Assembly (NCBI RefSeq): GCF_041146395.1
Contig: NC_090989.1
Span: 126,975,501 to 127,039,500 of the forward strand
Length of the DNA stretch: 64,000 nucleotides
DNA from: Eulemur rufifrons
Lineage: Eukaryota > Chordata > Mammalia > Primates > Lemuridae
Direction of reading: 5' to 3'
Program-made: the position numbers and the translations under genes
In this document: positions 50,131-64,000 of the stretch, piece after piece
How the letters are laid out: each line of letters begins with the position of its first letter
How positions within the stretch are numbered: the stretch's first letter is position 1
Notes under the pieces: model-generated
What the model was told of the DNA's origin: nothing
The model's database searches: none
The model's input: the letters and a program-made list of their open reading frames with translations, nothing else

Positions 50131-51149
50131 TTTTGGTAGATTTGTTTCTAGTAATATGATGAACCAACTCTGAAACTATTTTAGATATATTATTGAGTTG
50201 AACAAATAAAAAATGTGTTGATGCTGCTGAAAGCCAAGGTGCTCACTGTGAAAGAAGGGACATAATTAATATGGAAAGAGAGAAAGCAAGAAAAGAACCC
50301 TGTGAGGTTAGATTAGGATTAGAGGTATTGGTGTGAACTAGTAATTTCTAAAACATGCATATGTATGTTTTTCATTATGTACATATGTATGTATAAACAT
50401 GTATGTATATATACAAGCCTATATTTCCTATTTCTGTCCTCTAAAAGCATCTAAAAGCCAAGACCCAGTAGCAATGAGCACACAATTGCCAAGATCTTGA
50501 TCTCTTGATCATTCCTCACTAAGAACAATCAGAGCACCTCAGAGAAATGGCTCCTTCCAGAGCTAGGGCAGAACAGTTAAAAAAAATAAGCCTGCAACAA
50601 CTTGTTTTACCAGAAAGTAAGGAAGCACTCAACTGGAGGGCTGTCATGTACTTCAACTAACCAAACCTGGGCAATTTGAGCATCAGAATAATTGAGTATA
50701 ATAATGAATTATAAACTACTGAAAAAAAAATCCATGAGCTCATACTGATGATAAATAATGAATGAATGAATAAGTTAGTAAATCAATTAGCCAATCTGCA
50801 GGGTTTTTGCTTACAGTAGAATGCTGATGCTAACCAGTAAATGTGGAAGGAGAGCTGGAATTGGAAAACAGGCAGTTTGCAACCATTACAGAAGAAAACT
50901 GGATCAGGCAAGAATCATCTCTGGATGCTAATCCAGGTGCAAATTGTGATGACAAGCATAATATCTGTATGGTCTTAAAATGTTTCTCCATAGATGTCCT
51001 ATTACCTGTAAGAGAAAAAACAGCAAATCTATAGTGGAGAAAAACTGACAACACCCTGACCAAGTGGTCAAAGTTATTAATAACATCACTGATGTGCCTC
51101 CAGATGTGATACTCTTAGAAGGACATACCATCATTTATATAGTATTCTG
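50131..51149. other. Mostly undetermined; AT-rich
   Basis: Contains a (TATG)-rich patch at about 50360-50415. A 63-codon frame at 50843-51034 is probably part of the LINE-like element that continues to the right; nothing supports a gene. Confidence 0.4.
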
Positions 51150-52125
<976 letters not shown>

Positions 52126-53587
52126 TGTTCACAGCCAGCCATTTACTACTTTTCCTATCATATTATTCCTATGCTACAGCTAAAGAAAGTATGAGGCTTC
52201 ACAATGTTATGTAACCAGGAGGTAAGCCCAATCTGTCTCATTCTAGAGTCTATCGCTGGTTTTAACTACCACAAAGCACAGCATTTTTCGTGTTAGACTG
52301 AGCCTCTCTTTCAGCTCTAAGTTTTCCAAGTCTGTTTGGCCTTCCCAATCTTACCATCTGAAAATTCTCTCTCACAGTTTTCCTTTATTCTGTTTCCCCT
52401 AACCAGAGGTCCTTATCACTAAAGTTGTGTCCTGTCTCTGGATAGTATTCTGGACGACTTTATTTTTCACAAAGCTCCAAGGAAAAACCTGTTTTGGATT
52501 CTGGCTCTCATACATTTATCAGAAGGTACTATACTCACTCCAACAAGCAACTGGAGGGCAGACTGTATATTTTTCACTACTGTTTGCCAAAGGCCAAGTA
52601 AAGAGCCTATTCTATATCAGGGATTCAGTAAACATTTATTTAGCTGAAATATTTAACTTGTTCCATTGCTCATGGTTTTCTTCTTTCCAGTAAATATTAG
52701 GAATAGTCAATTTCCTCCCTTTCATTCATCTACCAAATCTGACTGGGTTTAGTGCAACATTTACTTTCTAAATGATGTTTTCTCAGTTACTTCAACCCTC
52801 AACAGTGTCTACATGTTTAACCCTCTCAGCACAAAAGGGCTGTACCAATACCTTTGGCACTTAACAATATTAGAAAGTGTGTCTTATGGGGCATAACATC
52901 ATGACAATTTCAGAAGTTCTCCCCATCTCTCATTTTGACTAAGATAAATAAACCTGGAAAGAAGCCAGTTTGTACACATATTAAAGTATAACAAAAGATT
53001 TTTAAAAGGTTGTTTTTTTCTTTCTTTGTTTGTTTTAAAAGATGCTATGTTCAAGTAAAATTGGGAAATGCTGAACTGAATGAAGTTTCACCAGTTTCTC
53101 AGATTTATTAATACATCAAGGTATATTATGATTCTCCTACAGGAAAACAAAGTGTTCAGTGCTTTCCAGACTTATATGACCATGGGATCATTCACCCTAA
53201 GCATCTCCTAGGAAAATACACCGTAGAACACATTTGGGAAATGCTTGCTACACTATTGCTGGAAGAAAACATGAGTATCTGGGAACTTGATAAGACACTG
53301 CCATGGCCAAAAGAAAACACCTGCTTAACATTAGAAAGATGACATGAAGCTTTCCACATATAATACCAAAGTAGTCACTGATTCTATTTGCAATTGCTTT
53401 AGCATCAAAAGCCTGTGAGCTTTAGATTAAATACCTGCCTACACCTGGGCCCCACTAACATTCTGGTGTGAGCTTCTACTTCCTCCTGCAACCTGAACTG
53501 CAGATGATCAACTCTAATATCAGCATCCCACAACTCCAATATCGGCATATTTGCATACACACAAACCAAATTAAAGATCTGCATTAT
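52126..53587. other. No identified gene; possible very old repeats
   Basis: About 1.5 kb. GGGAAATGCTTGC near 53240 hints at an old hAT-type end, but not enough to call. An 88-codon frame at 52427-52693 has no domain. Confidence 0.4.
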
Positions 53588-53755
53588 GGCAGGCCTCTCA
53601 AATTTTAATATTCATATGAACTACTTAGGAATTTTGATAAAATGCAGATTCTGATTTAGTAGGTATAGGATTGGGCCCAAGATTCTGCATATCTAGCAAG
53701 CTCTCAGGTAATACCAATACTGTTGATCTACAAACATAGTTTGAGTAGTAAGGGG
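53588..53755 (+). mobile_element. MER5A-type element (hAT-Charlie)
   Basis: ATATGAACTACTTAGGAATTT, AAATGCAGATTCTGATTTAG, TAGGTATAGGATTGGGCCC, then AGCAAGCTCTCAGGTAATAC and ATAGTTTGAGTAGTAAGG follow the MER5A order closely. Non-autonomous. Confidence 0.75.
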
Positions 53756-56700
53756 GTAAAAAAGGCCTCTAACTCATATCCAATGGCAATGTCTTTCAAA
53801 CAGCTTTCTAAAGATCTAATTTTCTCCCATCAGAAAACAATTAACTTTCACTCATTTATAAAAATATTAATAGAAACTGTACAAGAAACTGAAGATACAT
53901 AAATCACCATTGTCTACTGATGGTTATTTTTTATTAAAAATGGCAGTATCCTGCAATAGCCATAAAAGTGCATTTATACAAAATTACTTTTTAGTTTAAA
54001 TCTTTATTCCACTTTTGTTTCCAAATTCTCACTCCCACAACACAGAAACACACTGACTTCTGTGGTAATCAGGAATTGTCTCCAATTTCATTGACTTAGA
54101 AGGCTGCAATTCTAAGCTCTGCCCCCACCCAAAAAGACATGTATAAAGCCAGCATCTTTCTCAATGATTTACTGAAAGCAGCAGCTCATTTTAATAAAAC
54201 CATCCCAAAACATAAAATTGATTGAACCAACTGCTGTGTTGGGCATACACAACAGCTGATCAAAATCATTCAAGATTTTTATTCTTACACAGTTTCTTTC
54301 AGGCACTGAGAATTTTTCTCCCATTCTATACTTTTATCTTAATATTGAAATCACTGAAATAAAGAAATAAAAGGTCTGTAAATCTATGAAATAAAGTTTT
54401 AAAATACAAAATAAATCAATTCAAGAAAATTTTTTAATAAACTAGATCATATACAACTTAATGCACCTACTAAAACTAATAACTCTTCTTCTAGAATGTA
54501 TTCTGTGTAACAAAATCAAGAGTTTAAACTGAGTAACCTCTTATGATGTCAAACACTGTGTAGTATTTCACGGCATAGTACTGCCACTTAGAAAAGTATT
54601 TAAAAATTACACATGACATATTACCTTTGTTCTTTACCAAGGAAAACTCTGTAAAATTAGATTATTATTTCTCTTTATAGCTAGGTTTCTTGATATTAAA
54701 CATTTTGAGATTTTATTCCAATAAAACACAAAGACACTTATTTCTTTGCATGTTATGTGATGCCTTTATTTGACTTTTTATAATAAAGTAATTTTATAGT
54801 ATTTTTGTCACAATGAAGGACAAAGATAAGCCAACTGTTTAGATTCCTCTCCTTTATGTTGTGTCTTTGATCACTAACAATGCTGCGTGAACAGCCAACA
54901 GAAGGCTGACATTTCATAAAATATGCAGTGATAAAAACTAATACTGTAGCATCTGGGAGCGATATATAAAATGCAGAAATACACCTAATAACTGTGATCT
55001 TAAATTACAAGTTACTAAAAGCTAAATAAAAAGCATACCTAAGAATTAAAAAAGGCAAGGTTACAAAAGATTTTTTTGTACTTTTATTTCTAAAAACAAA
55101 GTTTTAAAAATAATTTAAGTCAATTATACTTTTCCTACTACTCTACAACTTAAAAGCCAGCTACCTTCTAAGAACAGGATATCTGTACGATATACCTTTC
55201 TACAACTGAAGAACATATTTTAAAACCACCATTGAAAAACACTGTACAAAATACAGAAAATATTTTCTTTTCTCGGATACTGAAAAATGTCAAAACTGTT
55301 CATGAAGAAGTAATATATCACTTTTATGACAAGATGCCACAGACCATGACCAAAATAAAAATTTTAAACTACAACATTAATAATATAAACAAATATACCT
55401 TTAATACCAGTATCAGTACATCCTTTCACAATCTAAGCCTTAAAGTCCTTGGTATACCACAGCAAGTAATACATGCTCAAATATGCTTAAATAATTTTAA
55501 CTTTACTACTAAACATTTGTTTTTTAATAGTAGGAAGCAGGGAAGGCACACAATAAAGACAATCCAAGAGCAATCATGTGAATTATCTTTGTAGCATTTG
55601 GTTTAATATTCTACCTATATCCATCAAAATCACAGTCCAGCAGAAGTGTTTTATTGTTTTTTTTTTAATATATATGCTAAGGGGAAATGAAAAAAATGAA
55701 AGCCACATTCAGCACTTCAAGAACTCTGAATTTATTCTTTAAAGAAAATACACAACATTTAAGTATGTGGGAGGCAATTGTCCTTGTGCTTATAATTAGC
55801 AACTGAATTTAGGGATTTCACTTCTTAATGCACAACCACTGCCTGTTATTCTTACCATGGCTTTTTATGTCACTTAATGGAGATAAATACCCTTTTCGCT
55901 TCTTATGTTTACATCAATGCTATTTAATTTTTTTAAAGCTGCTATAATAGGTTAAACAGCCGTCTCAACATCACTCTTCATCTCCCACTGGACAAAGAAT
56001 GGCATTACAGGACTGAGAATAGAGAAGGCATATTTACATTCATAATGTTCCTAACTATAACATTTATGTAAATTATGATTTTACATTTGCAAATGCCATA
56101 ATTTTTAGTTTCACTGCATACTTTGCCATTCTTTCAACATTAACTTTCCATGGTTATTACAACCTCAAAAAATCATACCTATGAAATATGTGACGTTCTT
56201 CAAGCCACTAGAAGAAATACTTAAAACTAAAATAATAATGTATCTAATAATGTATTTAAATACTTAAAACTAAAATAATAATGTATCTAATAATGTACTT
56301 ACTTTTAATCCAATCTTATTCTCCTACAAATGAGAGCTTTAGTATACTAAGAATTACTAATTGTTTGAGTTTAGGGAATCTTCCTTTTAGAAATATTTTT
56401 ATCATCTCTTAATTATTGCACATGGGTTTACATATCACATAAATGGTATACAAATTTACCGCAATTGTTCTACTAGCAAGAATGTATTAATCATTTTTTC
56501 CCTTATTTTGTCTACTGAATTTACCCAGACATAGAGCATATCAGTATTACGTATATTTGGGAGAAAAGAATAAAATTTGACCATTTCAAAACCCATAATT
56601 TCAAGAATTTACTGTATTAAAATTTTCTTTTAAAGTAAGAAAAATTACATATATCAGTGACAACAGCAGACAAAAAAGGGAAATTTTGTGTTTTTTTCCA

Positions 56701-57079
56701 CTTGTCAAAAAGTGACAAACCGCATTCCTCAAATGTATTAATAACTAATTAGGTAACCGTGAAATTACCTATAGAACACCAACTCTCCTTTCTAGGGTAT
56801 ACAATCCATGAAAGTAGAGTCCATACCTCTCTTGTTTAACTCTGTATCAATGGTGCTTGGGTGTAGGCAACCAATTAATATTTACGGGAAAAAAATGAGT
56901 GAGCATTTGTAATGAACTGTACTTAGCCCCAAGAGAGATGCAAAAAAATATAACATGGTCCCTGCTCTCTTGACACTTAAAATTCAGTTAGTAACACAGG
57001 ACCTAGACTCAACTAAAAATATTAATAAAAACAAGTAACAGTGCAAAACACTAAACAGAAAGTGCTTTGTTAGTAGCAA
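53756..57079. other. Long AT-rich interval with one 43-bp tandem duplication
   Basis: About 3.3 kb, very AT-rich and without recognised repeats. It holds the tandem duplication at 56216-56301. The 120-codon frame at 55232-55594 begins with TTG and has no recognisable domain. Confidence 0.45.
56216..56301. repeat. 43-bp tandem duplication
   Basis: Two near-identical 43-bp copies of a TACTTAAAACTAAAATAATA-starting unit, ending ATCTAATAATGTA(T/C)TTA. The high identity implies a recent slippage or duplication event. Confidence 0.92.
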
Positions 57080-58165
57080 CAAAGCAAAACAGGAATTCAG
57101 AAGATGGTGAAATCACAGTGGACCACACTGTTCAGTTAGATTTCACAGAGGGGGCAGGACAAGAACTGAAAGTTGGAAAAAAGTATGTAGGCTTCAGATG
57201 GGCAAAAAGAAAGTAGGATAACAGAGCAAAAAGGAGAAAAGATCTTAAACACTATAAAATGAGGAAAGACATGCAAATGTAGGAATGTTCTCAGCATGTT
57301 GGGACCATCCTGACAGAAATGAAAGAGTCTTTGTTACTAGACAGTGGAAGAAAAAACTAAGCAGTACATTAGGAGCATTTATGGTAGAACCATGAATACC
57401 AGGCTGGAGATTACAAATTTCAACGTATAGGAAAAATGGGGCCAATGAAGGTTCCTAAGCAGGAGAGTGGCAGGGTAAAAGCAATGCTTTAGGAAAAAGA
57501 TTAATCTGACGGCAATATATGGGACAGATTTGAGGATAGCAAAGATACCAATTAAGAGACTTCTGCAGTATTCTACAAATAAGGCTGTAGAGGAGCGAAC
57601 TAGACTTTTGTGAATGGTACAGAACTGGCAGGAGCTAAAACTACACACTGACCAATTAGATACGATGGGTGAGGAAGAAAAAGACATTAAATTCCTAGGT
57701 CTAATATAAAGACCCTAAAGGATAATGTAAACTAAGTATTGTTGGATTTGGCTGGAGAAAACAGGTTAGTGGCAAGATGATACTTTCAATTCCAGACATT
57801 CACTTTGCAGGGAAGCAAAGAATTTAAGATAGTAGGAAGCGGAGTGAGAGACGGAAACATGAGAATAAGGTCAAATTTTATAGAGCTACAGATTTTAGAG
57901 TTCTCTATGAAGATGTAACAGTTAAAAATCTTGAAAAGGAAGGGAAGAATAAAGAGCAAAAGCTGAAGATTATACTGTACTATTTAACAAATTCTACGAA
58001 TATACCTGTGGAAATCAACTAAAATAAAGAAAAATTGAATGACTGGCTTTATAAGATCGTTCCAGTCCAGAAGGAATAACTCAAGCAAGGAGGACACATA
58101 CCCATAAAGAGAGCACTTGCAAAAACCCTACCTAACGTTACTGAACAAGCAGGATCTTAGAATGT
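57080..58165 (-). mobile_element. L2-like LINE fragment, decayed
   Basis: On the plus strand it reads as antisense L2: GGCCAATGAAGGTTCCTAAGC, AATCTGACGGCAATATATGGG, TAAGAGACTTCTGCAGTATTC and ATGAAGATGTAACAGTTAAA. Very old. Boundaries approximate. Confidence 0.55.
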
Positions 58166-59960
58166 ACTGCAAGGAAGCATAATTTTTAAATATTCTGGAT
58201 TTTTGTTTTTGTTTTTGAGAGAGAGAGAGAAAGAAGGTCAGGATATAAACCAGAGGGCTAAATTAAGTATCTGAGGAAACTATAAAACTTTTAAACACAT
58301 ACCTTCCTATTGTTTTGTCTCACTAAAACAAAAAGCTAGGACATCCTTCTTTTAAAACGTCCTGATTCTGGAATGCATGCAAAGTAAATGCCCACAGAAG
58401 ACTAAAAGAAAAATAATTCATGTGCTCTTTATGCTTTGTATCAATTACATTCACTTCCTCCATTTTTTCTTATCTATATTATCCCTTATTAAAATTTTCT
58501 CAAGTTTAGGTCAGTATCTATATGAACTAAACACTATCTTTTGATATTTTCTAGTATCAATAAAATATTCCAATGAGAAAAAAATCTAACAAGTATTGTA
58601 CATATTTGAAAAATACACATCCAATTTGATCCTATTTACAGGTATGAGCCCACAGAAGGACACAGAGTTCATAGAGAAAACAGAAATCAGGAAAAGTCCC
58701 CACCCCCACTCCATGATTGGCCTAGGACAGAGAATAAAAGCACAAACATCAGGAAAAGAGACTCACAACATGAAACATAAATGTAAATGTTAAATAAGAC
58801 TTTTAAAAAATGTTTTTCAGAGTGAGCTTTATCTGAAGAACCCTGGGAATAGTTTAACTGTGTTAAGATTGAGGGATTCCAATGGAGAGGGAAAAGCTTT
58901 ACAAGGTTTGATCTTCGCCATGCTACATAAAGAAGAGACATGCTCATTCATCAGCAAAAGCAGCACTTGTTCTGATAACTTACATGAATGTAGGCACTCT
59001 GCGTGGGTGTCTAACTCTACTAAAAGATATTTAAGCTAATCAATAAGTCAGATATGTTCTTTAAAATGCTAAGTGGTTGTTTATGTGTGTTAGATTTTCT
59101 ATATGGCATATTAATGTACTTTTTCTGTATGATATAGTGAACTCAGTGATGATAAATATGTGGTATGTCTGCCGCCTACATTTTCACTGACAGCAAATGG
59201 AGTGTAAAACTGGCATTGTAAACTGAAAAGAAAGAAATTAACTTTAGAAGTATGTAGCATCGGTTTTATCTTATGAGTTACTTACTAAATCTAAATGCTG
59301 ATGGATTCATTATTAAATTAAGGACACAAGTATATATAAATTATCAAGTATCAAATACCTATTTAGCTTATTAAAATAAAATATACAATTAACAATCTTA
59401 AATTGGTCTTTTTTTCAGGCTCACTAAAGAACAAGTTAATCCATTTGAATACAAATTACATTCTGTGCTTTGGGGAAAATTCCAGATTACAAATTTAAGT
59501 TGAAGAGTAAGATATAAATGGTAATTTGGTCTTTAGATACACATAAAATACATAATTGTTTTCTTCAATTAATGTAGTTTAATCTAATAAATAAAAACAT
59601 TCCAAAAATGTGAAATAAAAACATTCAGTACTTACTTTATTAAAAGGCAGACATGCTAGTAAAATTATTTGTTTCTATGATATAACAGTTCTTTAAATAA
59701 ACGTAATGCCCAGCTAATTCTTTAGTATAAAGTAATGTCTAAAAGGTAGTGGAGGACAAAAGCCTTTATTAATCCCTATTCTTCACATGTAACAGAGTAA
59801 AGACAAAGCCAACCACAAGCAGCAGCACAACTTTAGATGGTACAACCTCAGGATTACACCTTGTTAGTAAACACTGAGGAACATGAGAATGAATGGTGGG
59901 CTTTAATGGAAAAGCAGTAAAAGAATGATGTACGTGGGCATACTATAAAACATGTGGCTT
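58166..59960. other. No identified gene or repeat
   Basis: AT-rich interval with a short (GA)n run at about 58217-58230. Nothing further recognised. Confidence 0.4.
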
Positions 59961-60260
<300 letters not shown>

Positions 60261-60512
60261 GAGTCATGCACTCCTTCCTGACATTTAGCAAGTGATCCAG
60301 GATAACCACACATGATCTTTGCAGAAGTGTTAAAGGGAAGCAAGAGAGAAATGGAAAAGGAAAGAAACTGAAACATAAATTTGAAAGAGAGAGAGATAGG
60401 AAGCTGAGTTTGGTTTTTGGTCATATTTTAAATAATTAAAGTGGTTACTTGGAAATGAGATGACCATATAATTTATTGCCCAAACTGGAACACTTCTGAG
60501 ACTGAAAGGGAG

Positions 60513-61042
60513 CTGTGGAAGGCAAAATAATGGCCCTCTCCACCTCCAAAGACGCCCGTGTCTTAATCCCTAGAACCTATGTCTATGTTACCTTACATGG
60601 CAAAAAGACTTTATGGACCCTGAGATAGAGAGATTAATCTAAATTATCCTGGTGGGCACAATCTAATCACATGAACCAGAGAGTGAGATGCTAGGAAGAA
60701 GGGACAAAGAAATGCACATGAGAAGAATTTAATTAGCTGTTGCTGGCTTTGAAAATGGAGGAAGGGGACCATGAGCCAAGATGCAGCTGCCTGGAGAAGC
60801 TAGGAATAGCAGAGTTTACAAGTAACAAGAAAATGGGCACCCCAGGTCCTACAATCACAAGGAACTAAATTTTGTCAAAAGAATGAATGAAAAGGAAACA
60901 GATTCTCTGACACCTCAATTTTAGCCTAGTATAACCCATACTGGACTTTTAACCTACAGAACTATGGAAGAAAAAAAAATTGTGTTGTTTTAAACCATTA
61001 AGTTTGTTATAATTTGTACAGAAGCTACAGAAACTAACACAG
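60513..61042 (+). mobile_element. MLT1-like solitary LTR (ERVL-MaLR)
   Basis: TGTGGAAGGCAAAATAATGG start, CTTAATCCCTAGAACCTATG, TTACCTTACATGGCAAAAAG, GAAAATGGAGGAAGGGGACC and TTGTGTTGTTTTAAACCATT, ending AACTAACACAGG. The pattern is that of a MaLR-type LTR. No retroviral genes are present here. A fragment of a related LTR is in the retrocopy at 3575-3760. Confidence 0.65.
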
Positions 61043-61525
61043 GAGTGCAAAAAGTAATTAAGACAGGATGACAGTCATGCAAAGGAATTGTTCCAAGCAA
61101 ACTGGGCTTATGATCACCATACTCAGTACAATACCCATGTACATAACTGACTAGTACTTATTCCTGACAAAGAATCAGTTTATCTAGTATATAATACAAA
61201 CCCTTACCTTAATAGTAGAAAGTTTTCATCCAAGTCATTTTTCAATTCTGTTAACTAATTTCCTGAAAAGAATTAAACCTTATAAGCAAGCTGCAAATAC
61301 AGGCATACCTCATTTTATTGAGATTCACTTTAGTGCACTTCACAGATACTACATTTTTTACAAACTCAAGGTTTGTGACAACCCTGTGTTGAGCAAGTCT
61401 TTTGGTACTATTTTTCCAACAGCATGTGTTAACTTCATGTCTCTGTGTCACATTTTGGTAATTCTCACAATATTTCAAACCTTTTCATCATTATTGTATC
61501 TATCATGGTAATCTATGATACATGA

Positions 61526-61831
<306 letters not shown>

Positions 61832-62059
61832 TAATCAGTGATCTTTGATGAGAATATTATAAATGTTTTGGAGCACCATAAACCACACCCATATAAGACA
61901 GTGAACTCAATCAATAATTGCAATAATTCCAACAAACTCAATCTAATCATAATGGATCACCATTCCCTGTCTTTCTTCCTCCCCTCAGTCTTCCCTATTC
62001 CTTGAGAAACAATATGAAAATTAGGCCAATTAATACCCTACAATGGACTCCTAGCATTT

Positions 62060-64000
62060 AACTGAAAGGAGGAGTTGCATGTTTCTCACCTGAAATCAAC
62101 AGCTAGGAATGATTAAGCTTAGTGAGGAAGCCATGTCGAAAGCAAAGTTAGGCAACAAGCTAGACCTCATGCACTAAACAGTTAGCCAAGTTCTGAATAC
62201 AAAGGAAAAGTTCTTTAAAGGAAATTATAAGTGCTATTCCAGTGCACACATGAATGATAAGAAAGTAAATCAGCCTTACTGCTGATATGGGGAAAGTTTT
62301 AGCAGTCTGGATAGAAGATCAAACCAGTCACAAAATTCCTTTAGGCCAAAGCCTAATCCAGAGTGAGGTACTAACTCTTTTCAATTCTGGGACGGCTGAG
62401 AAAGGTGACGAAGCTGCCAAAGAAAACCTGGAAGCTAGCAGAGGTTGGTTCATCAGGTTTAAATAAAAGAAGCCGTTTCCATAACACAGAAGTGCAAGGT
62501 GAAGCAGCAAGTACTGATGGAGAAGCTGCAGCAAGTTATCCAGAAGATCTAGTTAAGAAAACTGATGAAGGTGGCTACACTAAACAGTCAAGACAGCCCT
62601 CTACTGGAAGAAGATGCCATGTAGGACTTTCATAGCTAGAGGAGAGAAGTCAGTATCTGCCTTCAAAGCTTCAAAGGACAAGCTGACTGTCTTGTTAATG
62701 GTTAATGAAGTTGGGAACTTTAAGTAAAAGGCAACACTCATTTCTCATCTCAAAATCCAAGGGTCTTTAAGGAGCATGATAAATCTACTCTGTGCTCTAT
62801 ACATGGAACAACAAAGCCTGGACAGCATACTTTGCTAAATATATTAAGCTCACGTTGAAACCTACTGCTCTGAAAAAAAAAATTCCTTGCAAAATATTGT
62901 CATTGACAATGCACCTGGTCACCCAAGAGTTCTGACAGAAATATACTAGGACAGGAATGTTGTTCTCATGCCTGCAAACACAACATACATTCTGCAGCCC
63001 ATGGGCCAAAGAGTAATTTCAATTTTCAAGTCTTACTATTTAAGAAATACATTTCATAAAGCTGTAGCTGCCATATTAATAGATAATGATTCTGTGATGG
63101 AGCTGAGAAAAGTAAATTAAAAACCTTCTGGAAAGGATTCACCATTCCAGATGCCATTAAGAACATTCATGATTCATAGGAGGAGGTAAAAATATCAACA
63201 TAAACAAGAGTTCGAAAGAAGTTGATGCCCACCCTCGTGGATGACTTTGAGGGATTCAAGATTTAGTGGAGGAAGTAACTTCAGACGTGGTGGAAATAGC
63301 AAGAGAACTAGAATTAGAAGTGGAGCCTGAAGATGTGATTGAATTGCTGCTCATGATAAAACTGTAATGGATGAGGAATTGCTTCTTATAAATGAGCAAA
63401 GAAAGTAATTTCAAATTCCTGGGCTCAAGCAATCTTCCCAACTCAGCCTCCCAAGTAGCTAGAACTACAAGCATAAGCCACCACTCCCAGCTGTTTTTTT
63501 TGTTTGTTTGTTTTAGAGATGGGGTCTCGCTATGTTGCCCTCACTAGTCGCAAACTCCTGACCTCAAGTCATCCCTTTTCCTTGGCCTCCCAAAGTGCTG
63601 GAATTACAGGTGTGAGCCACCACACCCAGCCAAAAGTGATTTCTTGAGATGGAATCTATTTCTCATGAAGATGCTGTGAACATTGTTGAAATAACAATAA
63701 GGGATTTATAACATTCCATAAACTTAGTTGATAAAGCAGTTAGACGACTGACACCAATTTTGAAAGAACTACTACTATGGGTAAATTGCTATCAAAAAGT
63801 ATCACACACTACAAAGAAATCTTTCATGAAAGGAAGAGTCAACCAATGAAAACTTCACTGTCATCTCATTTTAAGAAATTGTCATAGCCACCCCAACCTT
63901 CCGAAACCACCACCCTTATTAGTCAGCAGCCATGAACATCAGGGTAAAACTCTCCATCAGCAAAAAAATTACAACTCATTTAAAGGCTTAGATGACTATT
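62060..64000 (+). pseudogene. Tigger1 transposase remnant (CENP-B-like), broken
   Basis: Legible blocks include ATGATTAAGCTTAGTGAGGA (helix-turn-helix region, about 62109), GAAGCAGCAAGTACTGATGG with translated [15 protein letters not shown] (about 62540-62585), TGTCATTGACAATGCACCTGG with an IDNAPGHP-like DDE block (about 62898), and CTGCAGCCCATGGGCCAAAG (about 62992). Frameshifts, small deletions and an Alu at 63412-63631 disrupt the frame, so no functional transposase can be made. The family moves TA-flanked elements by a DDE/D mechanism. Confidence 0.85.
63412..63631 (-). mobile_element. Truncated Alu inserted in Tigger1
   Basis: Antisense Alu missing the 3' end of its right arm and its A tail. 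It starts at ATTCCTGGGCTCAAGC and ends at CACCACACCCAGCC. AAAGTAATTTC and AAAGTGATTTC at the junctions suggest a mutated duplication. Confidence 0.85.

Noticed and set aside
55232..55594. 120-codon open frame in AT-rich DNA
   Set aside because: It begins with TTG rather than ATG, has no recognisable domain, and lies in AT-rich sequence with no exon-like flanks.
60513..61042. Possible endogenous retrovirus
   Set aside because: Only a solitary MaLR-type LTR is present; no gag, pol or env sequence adjoins it.

Overview
This window looks like non-coding, repeat-rich primate DNA. The best fit is a strepsirrhine, most likely a lemur. About thirteen Alu SINEs are present. Six of them, plus one weaker copy, carry a longer linker between the two Alu arms (GGACAACTAAAAATATATATA-like, then an A-run and ATTAGC). 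I associate that linker with strepsirrhine Alus, from memory and without a search. Ancient mammalian repeats (L2, MIR, MER5A, MER1, Tigger1, mariner, MaLR) fill much of the rest. I found no convincing exon of a host protein-coding gene and no tRNA, rRNA or CRISPR array.

The standout is a nested retroposon block at 3054-11748. A retrocopy of a short polyadenylated transcript (minus strand, 17-bp target-site duplication) was later interrupted by a full-length L1 (3928-11593, minus strand). This L1 has a perfect 16-bp target-site duplication, a TTTT/AA-type insertion site, intact ORF1 (334 codons) and ORF2 (1292 codons) with all the motifs expected for endonuclease, reverse transcriptase and the C-terminal Cys/His cluster, and an unusually long 5'UTR of about 2.4 kb. 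That 5'UTR is CpG-rich and carries two tandem units of about 194 bp, duplicated A-rich modules, YY1-like motifs on both strands and long antisense reading frames. It looks young and possibly still mobile.

Other regions. 1-3053: a MER1-like fragment, L2 and undetermined sequence. 11749-28284: an Alu, a long AT-rich stretch with no recognisable repeat, a Tigger-type element, L2 relics, an old L1 3' end and a second lemur-type Alu. 28285-35612: an old, nearly full-length L1 with heavily decayed ORFs, two antisense Alus inserted in it and degenerate ~197-bp repeats in its 5' region. 35613-42548: two Alus, two MIRs and a MER1-type element. 42549-43796: a structurally complete but inactivated mariner with matched terminal inverted repeats and TA duplications. 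43797-61297: scattered Alu, L1, L2, MER5A and MLT1-like LTR pieces. 61298-64000: the start of a Tigger1 (pogo-like) transposon broken by two Alus and running off the window end.

The parts that act together are within the young L1: the 5'UTR drives a bicistronic RNA, ORF1p binds that RNA, and ORF2p nicks DNA and reverse transcribes. The same machinery accounts for the Alus, the retrocopy and their target-site duplications.
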